Part shown: in pieces, positions 1 to 10,301 of the stretch
Layout of the letters: each line of letters opens with the position of its first letter
Position numbering within the stretch: position 1 is the stretch's first letter
Origin: Diplonema japonicum
Lineage: Eukaryota; Euglenozoa; Diplonemea; Diplonemida; Diplonemidae
Length of the DNA stretch: 64,000 nt
Assembly: GCA_964019335.1 (NCBI GenBank)
Contig: OZ025682.1
Coordinates: forward strand, 1-64,000
Direction: 5' to 3'
Notes under the pieces: generated by a model
Told to the model about the DNA's origin: nothing
What the model saw: only the letters and a program-made list of their open reading frames with translations
Database searches by the model: none
Made by a program: the position numbers and the translations under genes

Positions 1-588
1 GGGTTTGCGGGTTTGCGGGTTTGCGGGTTTGCGGGTTTGCGGGTTTGCGGGTTTGCGGGTTTGCGGGTTTGCGGGTTTGCGGGTTTGCGGGTTTGCGGGT
101 TTGCGGGTTTGCGGGTTTGCGGGTTTGCGGGTTTGCGGGTTTGCGGGTTTGCGGGTTTGCGGGTTTGCGGGTTTGCGGGTTTGCGGGTTTGCGGGTTTGC
201 GGGTTTGCGGGTTTGCGGGTTTGCGGGTTTGCGGGTTTGCGGGTTTGCGGGTTTGCGGGTTTGCGGGTTTGCGGGTTTGCGGGTTTGCGGGTTTGCGGGT
301 TTGCGGGTTTGCGGGTTTGCGGGTTTGCGGGTTTGCGGGTTTGCGGGTTTGCGGGTTTGCGGGTTTGCGGGTTTGCGGGTTTGCGGGTTTGCGGGTTTGC
401 GGGTTTGCGGGTTTGCGGGTTTGCGGGTTTGCGGGTTTGCGGGTTTGCGGGTTTGCGGGTTTGCGGGTTTGCGGGTTTGCGGGTTTGCGGGTTTGCGGGT
501 TTGCGGGTTTGCGGGTTTGCGGGTTTGCGGGTTTGCGGGTTTGCGGGTTTGCGGGTTTGCGGGTTTGCGGGTTTGCGGGTTTGCGGGG
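1..588. repeat. Perfect 8-bp tandem array, unit GGGTTTGC, cut by window edge
   Basis: Seventy-three perfect copies of GGGTTTGC plus a final GGG run from base 1 to about 587, with no variant unit. The array continues off the left edge. The unit looks telomere-like, but the strand whose 3' end points out of the window is the C-rich one (CCCGCAAA), opposite to a chromosome end at this position. No frame contains a stop, because the 8-mer read over 24 bases gives an octapeptide with no stop in any phase. The array directly adjoins the 3' side of the minus-strand retrotransposon ORF, so it may be that element's tail, its target, or an internal satellite. Confidence 0.95.
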
Positions 589-3500
589 TATGGGCCCCAC
601 CCGTGCCCTCCCCGACTCGAGCTGCAGCCAAGCCACCGCACTGTTCACCGGGGCCCAGTTCTCCTTGTTGCGCACCTTGACCGTGTCCCGCACCAGGTCG
701 TCGCTCCCCAGCTCTTCCATCAACCTGTGCTCCGCCAAGAACTTGAACTGGGGCCCGGTCATCCCCTTGAGCTCACCCCTGCATATGTTGGCTTCGACCA
801 CGGTGCCATCCGCCCCCGTACCCTTCAGATAGATGTAGCCACCCTCCACACAATCCGAGTCAGTACTGGCCGATCGGGCCCGGGCCCGCTTCTTGTCCTT
901 CTTGCTCCACTTCAGCTCTTCCAGGGTGGGGAGGTCCGTGGCAACCACCTCAGGCCGCCTCTCCCTGTCTTCCTCCTTCTTCCGGGCCAACAGCCCAAGG
1001 TACCTCTCAAAGGAGACGTCCTCGAACAACCCCGGGACCGTCACCACCGCTGACTGCAGGTCGACCTCTTCAACACCCATCTTCCGCAGATGGTCCTGGA
1101 CAGTGCGCCTCGTCTCCTTCTCGCAGGGCCCCCTCCCCTCGTAGACGTCGAGGGTGACCTTCCTTCCATCCCTCACCCACGCCTTCACTTTGATCAGGTC
1201 CTTGACCTTTCCCACTGGGGCCCTTATCCTTGCGTCGCACCTCTCCAAGAACTCACGTAGTGTCACCTTGGTAGCGCCGGCTCCCGCCGCAATGCCCACT
1301 ACCCCTTCCTTCCCCGGTGTCGGGTGGTGTCTGCACCCCCGGGTCTGCAACTTGACCACCCTCCATGCCGTTTCCAGAGTCCCCTTGAGCACGCCACCCT
1401 TGAAACGAACAGGTTGCACCGCCGAACACCCACACGCGTACGTGATCTGGAAATCCTGGACCGTCCTCGGGAACTCGAACTCGCGGTATGTTTCCGACTT
1501 CTGCACCTCACAACCCACAATGCGGCTGCGGCGCTCTCCGTCCGACCCACCTTCCAAGCTTGCGAAGTACTGCTTTACCATCATGTATCCAAGTCCAGCG
1601 ATACCAATCTGGCCAGCCATAGCCACCTCCAGTGGAACACCCAGCGACTCGGCCTTCGCAAGAAGCATCTCCTCAGTCCTCTCCCTTCCAGGGTCCGTTC
1701 CTTCTTCAAGGATGATCTCCACCCGGCCCTCGAACTGGATGATGAACTTGAGCAGTCGGTCCCCCGGCCTCGCCCTCAGTGGCACCATCGCTCTCGGAAT
1801 TGGGATGCCCATCACCACATCAATCGGGTCAAGCTGAACGAAGTCTCCCCCTACTTCCACCTGCTGTTCCCTTTCCGGTGCCCCGACTCCCATCAGCTGA
1901 TCTCCCTCCGGCGTCTGGATCCCACCCCTAGGTGTGTCAGGCCCCGACTGGCTGCCTCCGCTCGGTGCGTTCCCGCCCTCTTTGGTCCCTTCGGGGGCGT
2001 CATCCGCCTGCGGCTTCAGAGTCCTCCCACCGCCCTGTCTCTTCGCAGCTTGTTCCCTACAGAATTCGCTCACGGTCATCTTCCTCGTAGCCGTTGTCGC
2101 ACTCTGGTCCCCCTTGTTCGAGTCCCTCTGGGCCTCCGTGAGACACTGGTCCAAGGTCTGGTTCACCGCAGCGTCAGTCGCCCCTTGTCTCTTCCCATCT
2201 TCCTGGGCCTTCGGGGAAAGCCCCCCTCCCTGCCCAGCCCTCTCGCTGGATCCTGTTCCGGCCATCTCCGTGTCTTCTCCTCCCGGCGAGGCTGCTTCGA
2301 GTCCTGCTCCCGCTTTCCCTTGTGTTCCACCCTCCACCGGTTCCGCCTTTCGCTGCTGCTGCATTCGGGCGTCCAGGTCCTTCTTCGTCTGCTCCAGAAG
2401 GGCATCCAGCTGGTGGGCCACCGTGATTGGGGGTCCGCCTCCCTGTCCCTTCACTTCCCTCTCGGACGACTCCTCAGCTTCGGTGGTTTTTTCATTGCCG
2501 AAGGAGTCCTCTGTGAGGTCAGTGTTGGATTCAGTGTTGGGTTCGTTGTTCGCTTCCTCGTTGTCCTTTTTTTCCTCTTCGCCGTCCGGTACCGGGGGCC
2601 CTGGATCCAACTGTACAGGCCCTTTGACTAACAGCGCCCCTGCTATCGATCTCATCATGGCCGTTGACACCTCTTGGACCACACGCCTGTGTATCGAGAC
2701 TCTGTCCCCGTGAGCCTGCGCAGCTATGCTCTTGGACAGTTTCTTCGTGAGGTAGACTGCTGCCTCCCCGAACCCCCCAAAGGTCTCCATCGCGAAAGGT
2801 ACAAAGGCCACGCGTGTCTTGGCGAGCTTTGCCTCATACTTCTGGCGCTTGTAGTGTTCCGCCTTCGCCGCTGCGTACCCCGCAGTCTTCGCCGCCTGGT
2901 TGACACAAGACTCGTTCCTCGGGTGCACGATGACCACGTCCATAGCCATTGGGCGGGAACCCCCCACCCCACCTGGGAAGACACGTCCGCCGGGCGCTGG
3001 GACGACCCCGGGATCAGCCCCGTCTTCTCCATCGTTGCGCTCACCCCGGCCCACTGACAGTGTCTGTGGATGGTCTCCTTCACCCGGTCGTGCCTCGCAA
3101 TCCTGGCGTTGCCGCATCCCTGGGCATGGTCACCCCATACGTCCATCCCCTCAGTCTTGCACCTCGGGTCGTGGCAGCTCTCACCCTGCTTGTAGACCGG
3201 AGCCCCCAACCACCACTTGATCAGAGCCCCAAACTCGTTGTCCGACAGCTGGTTGTAGAAGTCAGGCGTCGCCGTCAACCACGCCCCCGCATAGTGCATT
3301 GACTCCGACATCAACCTCGCTCTCGAGCGTGCATCTGCTTTCGCCAAGAGGTCCTCCAGCGCCTTCTCATCAAGCACCCTAGAGAGCCACCTCTGGCTGC
3401 AGATGTGGGGGGCCTTGGCCACCATGTCGGTGTAATCTGCATGCCGCCTTTCGTCCTGTTGAACCACTTGAGCCAGCTCCCCCATACACCCCCTTCCAGC

Positions 3501-3718
3501 CCATGTTCGTATTTGGGATCCAGCTCCTTGCACAGCTTCATCGTCGACGCCCTCGAAGCCATGTTGGCCACACGCAGGTGCTCCTGGCAGCTCCTCATCC
3601 CAAGCCCACCGACTTTTACAGACAGTTTCGCCTGCTGCCATTCTTTCGACCCGTTCTCGAACTGCATGCCACACACCTTCGACATCGTCTTCCACACCAT
3701 CTCATCGAACCTGTGCAT
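1..3718 (-). mobile_element. 5'-truncated, frameshifted non-LTR retrotransposon with restriction-like endonuclease and long C-terminal extension
   Basis: Read on the minus strand, 3718 to about 3450 encodes the end of a reverse transcriptase (KVGGLGMRS, then LRVANMASRAST). After a frameshift near 3445 comes a zinc-binding stretch (CHDPRC ... GDHAQGCG ... RHDRVKE, about 3190-3080) and RPADV (2982-2996). After a second shift near 2960-2980 the frame gives AMDVVIVHP (about 2948-2922), an EHYKRQKYEAKL stretch and VPFAMETFGGFGEA (about 2810-2760). This order matches the C-terminal restriction-like endonuclease of algal and R2-like non-LTR elements. From about 2950 the frame has no stop down to base 1. 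It passes an acidic/Gly-rich linker and about 500 residues I do not recognise, then enters the 8-bp array. The element begins abruptly at about 3720, as 5'-truncated LINE copies do. The frameshifts make it probably defective. Confidence 0.8.
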
Positions 3719-4706
3719 GACCCCTCCCTAGTAATGGTCTATCTGTTGGTTTTCTTTCCTTTATAACTTACCTTTCTCATTCTTTGTATTTACCCCCCCC
3801 CCCCCTGTTTTTACTGTACTTTATTGGCAGGTTGTTTTAAAAAAATAACCTAACCCAACAAGACACCCCAATAGCACCAGCAAATCTGTCAGAAAAGACT
3901 ACCTGATAGCCTACCTTGGGTGGAATGGGGGCATGGCTGGCAATATTGGGGTTGAAAGGTCCCAGGATTGAGGTGAAGAAGGTGCCACCACTGACACTGT
4001 TATTGTTGGCAAGGCACTGGAGGTGAAGGAGATTGCAGCCAAGAGGAAAGACCAACTGCTATTGCTGGGCAAGGAACCAAAAGAATGAAATAAATTCCAC
4101 AAAAAAAACCAAGTAAGGGTAAAAGGTTTGAATACATAGGTTAAATGGGCTGTGGTTAAAACTTTCCATTGGCTGTTCAGAATTCCATTTTTGGGACAAA
4201 ATTGGGTGTTCAAAAAAAAATTATTTTTTGCCCTCAGTGTTGTCATGAGGATGAGTTGCCCCCCTGAGATTTTCGGATTTTTACTTACTTTTTACTTCAG
4301 AATATAGTTTAGAGATGTGTATTCCACCTAAACACCTTTCTGAACTTTTTGGTTTGCAGAAATGGGTTTTTAAGGTGTTTTTAATATAAATTTCATGATT
4401 TCTGGCTTTTTCCAGAAAAAAATTTTTGGGGTTAAAAATGGCCAAAGTGACCCCAAGTTTGGGGTCCCCTGGGAAAAAAAAATTTTTTTTGGCCAAAAAT
4501 TTCCAAAAAAGTCTGTTTTGAGGGTGCTAAATGTGTGAGGGTCCCTAGAAAAAAAAAATTTTTTTTGCCCCCCCACCCCCCCACCCCCCTGCCACCCTAA
4601 AACCGAAAATACAGGTCTGAGGGGTCTACTGGTCTGGCCCCCTTTTCCTTCGTCAGGCGTCTTGCCACACACCACAGGTACCCTTAAATGTCTTTCTTTT
4701 TTTTTT

Positions 4707-4835
4707 CTTCTTCTTCATACCACAGACATGCACAGCTCCATCAAGCCATTTGACACATTTGCACCTATCTACTCTGGTTCACTGCAGCTGCAGGTATGTA
4801 TATATGTCCTGAAATGTTGAATTTGGATGTAATAG
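4707..4835 (+). repeat. Dispersed repeat, inverted partner at 10921-11037
   Basis: The sequence around CATACCACAGACATGCACAG and CACTGCAGCTGCAGGTATGT matches the reverse complement of 10921-11037 with scattered substitutions and one small gap. The two copies lie about 6.2 kb apart in opposite orientation. Both sit next to pieces of the same repeat family that fills 7-11 kb. Confidence 0.75.
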
Positions 4836-4916
4836 AAAAGGGTGGAAATAATAAATAATATGTACAAGAGGAGGGTGTGTGTGTTTACACAACCTGTGTA
4901 AACAGATTGGTTCCTT
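4812..4916 (+). repeat. Left member of a direct repeat flanking the hAT remnant
   Basis: About 105 bp beginning AAATGTTGAATTTGGATGTA and ending GGTTCCTT recurs at 7110-7212 in the same orientation, with a few substitutions and a 2-bp length difference. The hAT remnant lies between the two copies. Confidence 0.8.
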
Positions 4917-4924
4917 AATTGTAT

Positions 4925-6784
4925 TTAAAAAAAGAAGGGGGAAGCAATATATTTTACAGGTGTTTTGAACAACTGTGTAAAACAGTGCTCAGATATCAAC
5001 CTGTGTAAACAGATCAGTCTGTTTAATGTTGGGCTGCAACCTATTGCTAGGTACTCATCAATCTGCATCCCCAGCTGCTGCCAATCTGCCATCATTTTTT
5101 GCAATTCAGCAAACGGGATGAGGTGATCCAGCAGTGTGTTTTGCAGTGTGACCAAGTCTGAAAGTTCTCCAGTTGATACTTTGGGATTCAGAAAAGTATA
5201 CAACCTGATACCAAGAAACGACATGTTTCGTTCAGCCCTTGCTTTGTAAACCTTGATGACTTCAGAGACTGTGGTAGCATTGAGTGACCCCTCCACCTGG
5301 GATTCAAGGAATTTCTTCAAGCTCTTTCCAACAACGAAAATTTCATATGCCACCATAGCTATGCCAGATGTGTCCCCTTGCACACAATCTGTTGCAACTG
5401 TGAAGGGTGTGGAAATCTGTATTGCGAATTCCAGCTCTGCCCCAAAACCTTCCTCTATGCCTGGAAAGAATTCTAGGAGATCAAGGATGGACTTCATCAT
5501 TTTGAAAAACGAATTCCATCTGGTCTTTGTGTACCTCTTGATCTGTCTCGTCTTTTCACAGCATACTCCATGTGAGACCTGTATGGTGTGGAGTGCCAAC
5601 TGCCCAGCTTTTGAGGTCCATCTCTTGATCAGCGTTTTCACTTTGGCTCTAATGTTAGCCAGTCGCTCAATCTTGAAGATGTCACCAAGGGCAAGTTGCA
5701 TGGAATGTGCAACACAACGATATGCTAGGACACCTTTGCAACTCAGCATTGTAGTTGTATTGTTCAAAAGCTGGTCCATTCCAGCAGAGAGCTCAGTGTT
5801 GTCAGAGTTGGTGTCGGTTTCAGAGTTGGAGTCAAGGTCAGTGACACCTGAAGCATCACTACTGCTAATATTGCTGCTAACATCCTCAATGTCATCAAAT
5901 AAAAAGTTGAGTTCCACTTCGATGTCTTGATGTATCTTTGCAAGCACTGCTTGCATCACACTAGCATTATCAGCACATACTGAAAATACATGTACAACAT
6001 GGCTCCGAAGTTCCAGTATCATTTCACGGATGTGGGACAAAATGACAGCAGCAGTGGCACTCACTTTTGTAAGGTCTATCATCTTGCAAAAGTAGCTGTT
6101 CTTCCCATCTGACATACTAATGCCAAGGATGCTTTGATGGTTTATTGTGGCCCTATCAACAAGGAGGTACACATTCTGCCCTTGGAGCCTGTTTAGGACA
6201 GCAGCATATGTCTCCTGTCCAAGTTCAACAACACGGCTTTGCATATGTTTCCTGTTGATTCCTTTCAATTTGCCTGCATTGAAAAAGCTGTGAAAGAACT
6301 TTCAATCACAATACAGGCAAAGGAAAATGGACACACGATCCACCATACTCAGGGCTTGCTTCTCTTGGACAACACATCTCTTTGCTGTGAGATTTGAGCC
6401 TTGAGAATGAGGTGAACCCTGTGACAGCAACAACCCTGGCATTGGCTCAGAGATCAGACTGCACTTTTCTTTTGCTGGCTTGGGGATCTTTTGCAGCTGT
6501 CTTCTTCTTCAGCTTTTCTGCCAATTTCGCTTTTGCACCAGGGCTGTGTCTGCACTCCCAGTGCTCCTTCAGCTTCCCCGATCTTGACTGGATGGTCACT
6601 GCACGTTCAACACACTCAGGGGCCGCTTCTCTATGACTGTGCCATCCTTTTCCTTTGTCACTATCTTGCCAAAGTAGTACTCCTTAGAAGGGTCGATACC
6701 ATGTGCATCACCAACAGACCATGTCTTGTCCCAGATGGATGTCTTGGGTGTTGTAGAACATTCCTTGGCAGGTGCTTCCAACAT
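4925..6784 (-). mobile_element. hAT-family transposase remnant
   Basis: The main open frame is 4925-6268 (447 aa). It shows the hAT RNase H-like order: VYLLVDRATINHQSILGISM near residues 33-52, HVFSVCADNASVMQAV near 91-106, RCVAHSMQLALGDI near 184-197 and YTKTRWNSFFKMM near 245-257. A Ser/Asp-rich insert lies between the second and third. Further 5' on the minus strand (about 6784-6440) is a piece with Trp, then GKLKEHWECRH, like a degenerate BED zinc finger, interrupted by stops. An acceptor-like CAG lies just before the main frame, so an intron may separate them. The C-terminal hAT dimerisation region is not seen; the frame ends in a low-complexity SPFFF. I call it a decayed or truncated autonomous element. 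No terminal inverted repeats could be fixed. Confidence 0.75.
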
Positions 6785-7109
6785 GACCTGTCAGTCCCAT
6801 CCCATCCCCTAAAACGGAATACAGGCCTGGACAGGACTCACAGGACTCCATGGGATGGGACTCGATGGGACTCACAGGACTCACAGGACTTTCCCCAACA
6901 CTGTCATTATTTTTGATAGTTTTGGAACTTTTTTTTTTTTTCTTTTTTTCCCTTTGAGAAAAAAAAAAAAAAAAAAAGGGGAAAAAAATCCTTGATTTTT
7001 TTTGACATACATGATGTGTTTACCTTTTTTTTTTTTTCCTTCTTTTTTTCTTGTCTTCTCACATTTTTTCACACACCTAAGCCAAACTGTTGTTTCTGCT
7101 TTCCACATT
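6785..7109. other. Gene-free low-complexity stretch
   Basis: Contains degenerate tandem GGACTCACA-like units at about 6832-6892, reading as repeated 'ggactcacag' and 'gggactcgat' words, followed by long mixed T and A runs to about 7070. No coding signal seen. Confidence 0.6.
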
Positions 7110-7212
7110 AAATGTTGAATTTGGATGTAATAGAAAAGGGGAAATAATAAATAATATGTACAAGAGGAGGGTGTGTATGTTTATACAACCTGTGTAAACA
7201 GATCGGTTCCTT
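7110..7212 (+). repeat. Right member of the direct repeat flanking the hAT remnant
   Basis: Matches 4812-4916 in the same orientation with about 95% identity by eye. The sequence after it (GTGTGTGATGTACAGCTCAA near 7235) belongs to the dispersed family found again at 7340-7690 and 9050-9390. Confidence 0.8.
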
Positions 7213-7329
7213 GCTTTCAGTGCTGTGCCCCTAATGTGTGTGATGTACAGCTCAACCCCTGCATTGCACTGCCTGTTTGTTGCACATATTTCATGTTGTC
7301 TCCCCCCCCCCACCTGAAAATAATATATA

Positions 7330-7680
7330 GGAGATAAATATATGAGTTAAAGGAGGCTGGTGTTGGCAGCACCCTGCACAAGAACTGTCTACTTGATTAC
7401 AGGGGGGTGCACCACAGCCAAGTTGTAGCTTCTTCTGCGTTCTGCATCATTTCCTTAATCACAATGGCCGGATGGCCAGGTTGTAGCTTCTTCTGCATTC
7501 TGTGTCGTGTCCTTAATGTGTGTGGTGTTCAGCTCAACCCCAGCCAGGGCACCCCAGGTAACCAAGATTCTGCACTTGTGTTGTTTGCTCAGTGATGACA
7601 GATGAGGAGGTCAACAGCAAATGCATCTGATGTTTTTCTTATATTTTCATGTTATCCCCACCACCTGAAAAAGAAGATAA

Positions 7681-7712
<32 letters not shown>
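7330..7712 (-). repeat. Left arm of a large inverted repeat (partner 9002-9390)
   Basis: The reverse complement of 9002-9390 aligns along this stretch. Shared words are TGTAGCTTCTTCTGC (twice in each arm), AACCAAGATTCTGCAC, GAGGAGGTCAACAGCAAA and TTATCCCCACCACCTGAAAA. The arm ends in a run of about 25 T that faces the A run opening the other arm. The arms are roughly 385 bp with a spacer of about 1.3 kb. Each arm contains an internal duplication of about 70 bp. Confidence 0.8.
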
Positions 7713-9001
7713 CCTACCAACAGTCAGCACCCCCATGCACACTGAATTTTTTTCTTTTTTTTTTTTGTATATTGTGCACCAGGAGGTGCACATTGTGACA
7801 CCTGCTTTTCCCTGTGCAGCATAGTGGTCATGTTATAAAACACGTGCTGTGTTGGGCACCCTGTGTTGCATACATCATGTAGAACATCAGGTATGTGAAA
7901 TATGGTGTAAAATATGTCACAACACACCACATGGTGTGGTCGAAAATTTGTGGGCCAGACCCCTCAGACCACCAGTCTGGCCAACACTGCCCATCCCTTT
8001 TTTTACTTTTTTTTTTTTTTTTTTTTTATTCATTGTACTTTTCTTGCAAAGACCTCTTTTTAATATTTTTTTCAAAGCAGGTCTCCAAACCCCCTGACAT
8101 TTTTTTTAATTTTTTTTTTTAAATTTTTTTTTTTACATAGTCACAACAAGGTAGTATGAGCCTTGCCTCACATCCCACCCAAACCTAGGACCTCTTTTTT
8201 TGAACCTTTGAAACCAAAAGTACCAAAAAAATGCAAGCCCCAGCCTAAATTTGGGCCTTTGTGACACAAAAAACACAAAGAAATTTTTTGGTCCCAAGAG
8301 TCCCCTGAGTCCCTTGAGTCCCTTGAGTCCCCTGAGTCCCCTCCAGACCCCTGAAAATTTCAGGGGACTCCTGTCCTGTCCCTTGGAGTCCCCTGAGTCC
8401 CTCAAGGGTCTGGACCAACACTGGTCTGGTCCAGTCCGGTCTAGTCCTAATTAGGATTCACCCATCACTGCAGATAGACCATTACTAGGCCTGATATAGG
8501 TACCCTTATGGAAAAAAAATCAATTTTTCTGAGGTAAAAAACCACCTTTCAGGTGTTTTTGACCACTTGTTCATGTGAAAAATATTTTTTTAGGCACCTT
8601 TTTTTTTGACCCCCAAACATCTCACTTTTACCCCACTTCACTAAAAGCCTCTATTAAGGCCTAGGATAGGTACTTTTGAGAAAAAAAAATTTGGAAAAAA
8701 AATCAATTTTTGGGTGTCTTTGACAACTTTTTTTGGGTGGAAAAAAATTTTTTTTGGACACTATAAAAAAATTTTTTTTTGCCCCCCCACCCCCTGGATT
8801 TGCCCCCCCATGCCTTTGTGGGTTTGCGAAAATCTTGGGGGGGGGGGGGGGGGGGGCAACCCATTCTCGTAACAACACTGCCACAACACCACATCCCCCC
8901 CTTTTTTTGCTGCAGAGTTCAAACGTATAAACAGATGTCTACAAGAAAAGATGTTACACAGGTACTGAGAGACGACAACAACAACAACAACGAGAAACGA
9001 A
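7713..9001. other. Spacer between inverted repeat arms, low complexity, no gene
   Basis: Mostly poly-T, poly-A and short tandem words. A perfect 7-bp stem hairpin GTGCACC-AGGA-GGTGCAC lies near 7777-7794. Tandem GTCCCCTGA/GTCCCTTGA units lie at about 8298-8345. A 19-bp match (CAGATAGACCATTACTAGG, 8471-8489) occurs inverted at 3728-3746. A run of 20 G lies at 8837-8856. No reading frame looks coding. Confidence 0.6.
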
Positions 9002-9002
9002 G

Positions 9003-9053
<51 letters not shown>

Positions 9054-9390
9054 CTTCTTTTTCAGGTGGTGGGGATAACATGAAAATATAAGAAAAACAT
9101 CAGATGTGTTTGCTGTTGACCTCCTCATCAGTCATCACTGAGCAAACCGCACGAGTGCAGAATCTTGGTTACCCAGGGTGCCCTGGCTAGGGTTGAGCTG
9201 AACACCGCACACATTAAGGACACGACACGGAACACAGAAGAAGCTACAACTCGGCTGCGGTGATTAAGGACACGATGCAGAACGCAGAAGAAGCTACAAC
9301 CCGGCTGCAGTGCACCCCCTGTAATCAAGTAGACAGTTCTTGTGCAGGGCGCCACCAACACCAGCCTCTTTTAACTCATATATATATCAT
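9002..9390 (+). repeat. Right arm of the large inverted repeat; dispersed family copy
   Basis: Opens with an A run of about 45 bases and then mirrors 7712-7330. It contains AATCTTGGTTACCCAGGG, GAAGAAGCTACAACTCGGCT and CACCCCCTGTAATCAAGTAG. These words recur in direct orientation at 10700-10845 and 11100-11265, and in part at 9535-9612. Its end (GCAGGGCGCCACCAACACC ... AACTCATATAT) recurs as isolated pieces at 24692-24730 and 35615-35655 among the genes. Confidence 0.8.
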
Positions 9391-9650
9391 TCAGGTGGTG
9401 GGGATAACATGGAAATATAAGAAGTACATCAGATGTGTTGTTCGCTGTTGACCTCCATGTTGGTCATCACTGGTAGCGCCCGAGTGGAGGAACGTATTGC
9501 AGATGCTCAGGGTGATGAACTGGCAGCAAACTACACAGGCCCAATCTTAGTTACCAGGGCCATGGCTGGTGTTGAGCTGCACACTGCACACATTAAGGAC
9601 ACAACACGGAATATTGTGCTGTCAGTATATTGTCACCACTTTCAACCTTG
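9391..9650 (+). repeat. Diverged direct copy of the 9-kb repeat family
   Basis: Repeats the TCAGGTGGTGGGGATAACAT, GACCTCC and AGGCCCAATCTTAGTTACC words of the preceding arm and continues with GTAGCGCCCGAGTGG and GCAGCAAACTACACAGG, which recur at 11044-11102. It is therefore a longer family member than the neighbouring arm. Confidence 0.65.
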
Positions 9651-9695
9651 ATGATGCAAAGAGGAAAAAAAAAGGGGAAAAAAAAATAACTATTT

Positions 9696-9880
9696 ATTTA
9701 GTGAAAATAAGATCGTATGATTTTCACGCGTGGTGGCAGTGGTTTAACGAGTGGGTATATGACTTCACGAGCGAAGCGAGTGCAGTCATGAATGTCTACT
9801 TCACTCGCTTCGCTCGTGAAGTAACATCAACGAGTTAAACATGCCACCACAAGTGAAAATCGGATCTATTTTCACTAAAT
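9696..9880. repeat. 185-bp imperfect palindrome (foldback or MITE-like)
   Basis: The left arm begins ATTTAGTGAAAATA and ends ACGAGCGAAGCGAGTG (about 9782). The right arm begins CACTCGCTTCGCTCGTG (9802) and ends TATTTTCACTAAAT (9880). The arms are complementary along most of their length with small gaps, and a loop of about 20 bases separates them. No coding capacity. It fits a non-autonomous foldback element; no clear target-site duplication could be fixed. Confidence 0.7.
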
Positions 9881-9929
9881 CCGTTGTTTTATTTAACGTC
9901 AGTCAGATTTGAAAGGGTGGGGCATACAG

Positions 9930-9957
9930 GTTACAAGTTACAAGTTACAAGTTACAA
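9930..9957 (+). repeat. Four tandem GTTACAA units
   Basis: Four perfect copies of the 7-bp unit GTTACAA, 28 bases in all, in otherwise unremarkable gene-free sequence. Confidence 0.9.
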
Positions 9958-10179
9958 ATTTTATTGGGGGTGCTTATGGTTGATATTGATTGTCAAGGCA
10001 TATCCTGTGTGGTGCGGGCTGTGCGTCCATGGGTGCTGACAGGACCTCGGTCTGGACCTGTGGGGCTGCTGCCTGGGTTGCTGAGGTTGTCCCACTAGCA
10101 GCTGTCACTGCGGCTTGCCAGCCCACCTCTCTCCCCTTCTGTTGAGAGAGGCGACCAGATCCTTGAGTGACGTAAAAAG

Positions 10180-10256
10180 TGAGATTCCCAGATTCGAACC
10201 GGGGTTTCTAAAACAAGGGGCCTGTGTGGTAACCACTTAGGTGATTCCTTTTCCGT
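10180..10256 (-). other. tRNA-like sequence with pol III A-box and B-box (pseudo-tRNA or SINE head)
   Basis: On the minus strand ACCTAAGTGGTTACC resembles a tRNA D-arm/A-box. Forty bases on, GGTTCGAATCT resembles a T-loop/B-box inside a 5-bp T-stem (CCCGG pairing with CTGGG). I could not form a convincing anticodon stem or acceptor stem, so this is not called a working tRNA gene. A tRNA-derived SINE or decayed tRNA fits, given the repeat-rich surroundings. Confidence 0.4.
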
Positions 10257-10301
10257 GTTTTCGCCCCCGACCCCTTGCTGTGCAGTGAAAATAGGGCTAG
10301 C

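Larger units (their letters stand above)
3719..4924. other. Gene-free AT-rich stretch with low-complexity A/T blocks and dispersed repeat pieces
   Basis: No supportable gene. It holds a run of about 13 C near 3793-3805 and several blocks of A-run followed by T-run (about 4470-4490 and 4551-4566) that resemble blocks near 8690-8780. It also holds the plus-strand copy of a repeat found inverted at 10921-11037 (4707-4835) and the left member of a direct repeat pair (4812-4916). Confidence 0.6.

Noticed and set aside
1..588. True telomere at the left end
   Set aside because: The G-rich strand runs into the window, opposite to a terminal telomere at this side, and the neighbouring ORF reads straight into the array.
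5..1053. Plus-strand open frames that translate the 8-bp array as repeated RVCGFAGL and continue to about 1050
   Set aside because: They exist because the array has no stop in any frame. They start at non-ATG codons, and the sequence after the array is antisense to the coding-like minus-strand frame.
8290..8440. CRISPR-like array from the repeated GTCCC(C/T)TGA words
   Set aside because: The units are about 9-10 bp, directly adjacent, with no unique spacers; this is a simple tandem repeat in a eukaryotic setting.
10180..10256. A working tRNA gene on the minus strand
   Set aside because: A- and B-box-like words and a T-stem are present, but no acceptor stem or anticodon stem of proper length can be formed.
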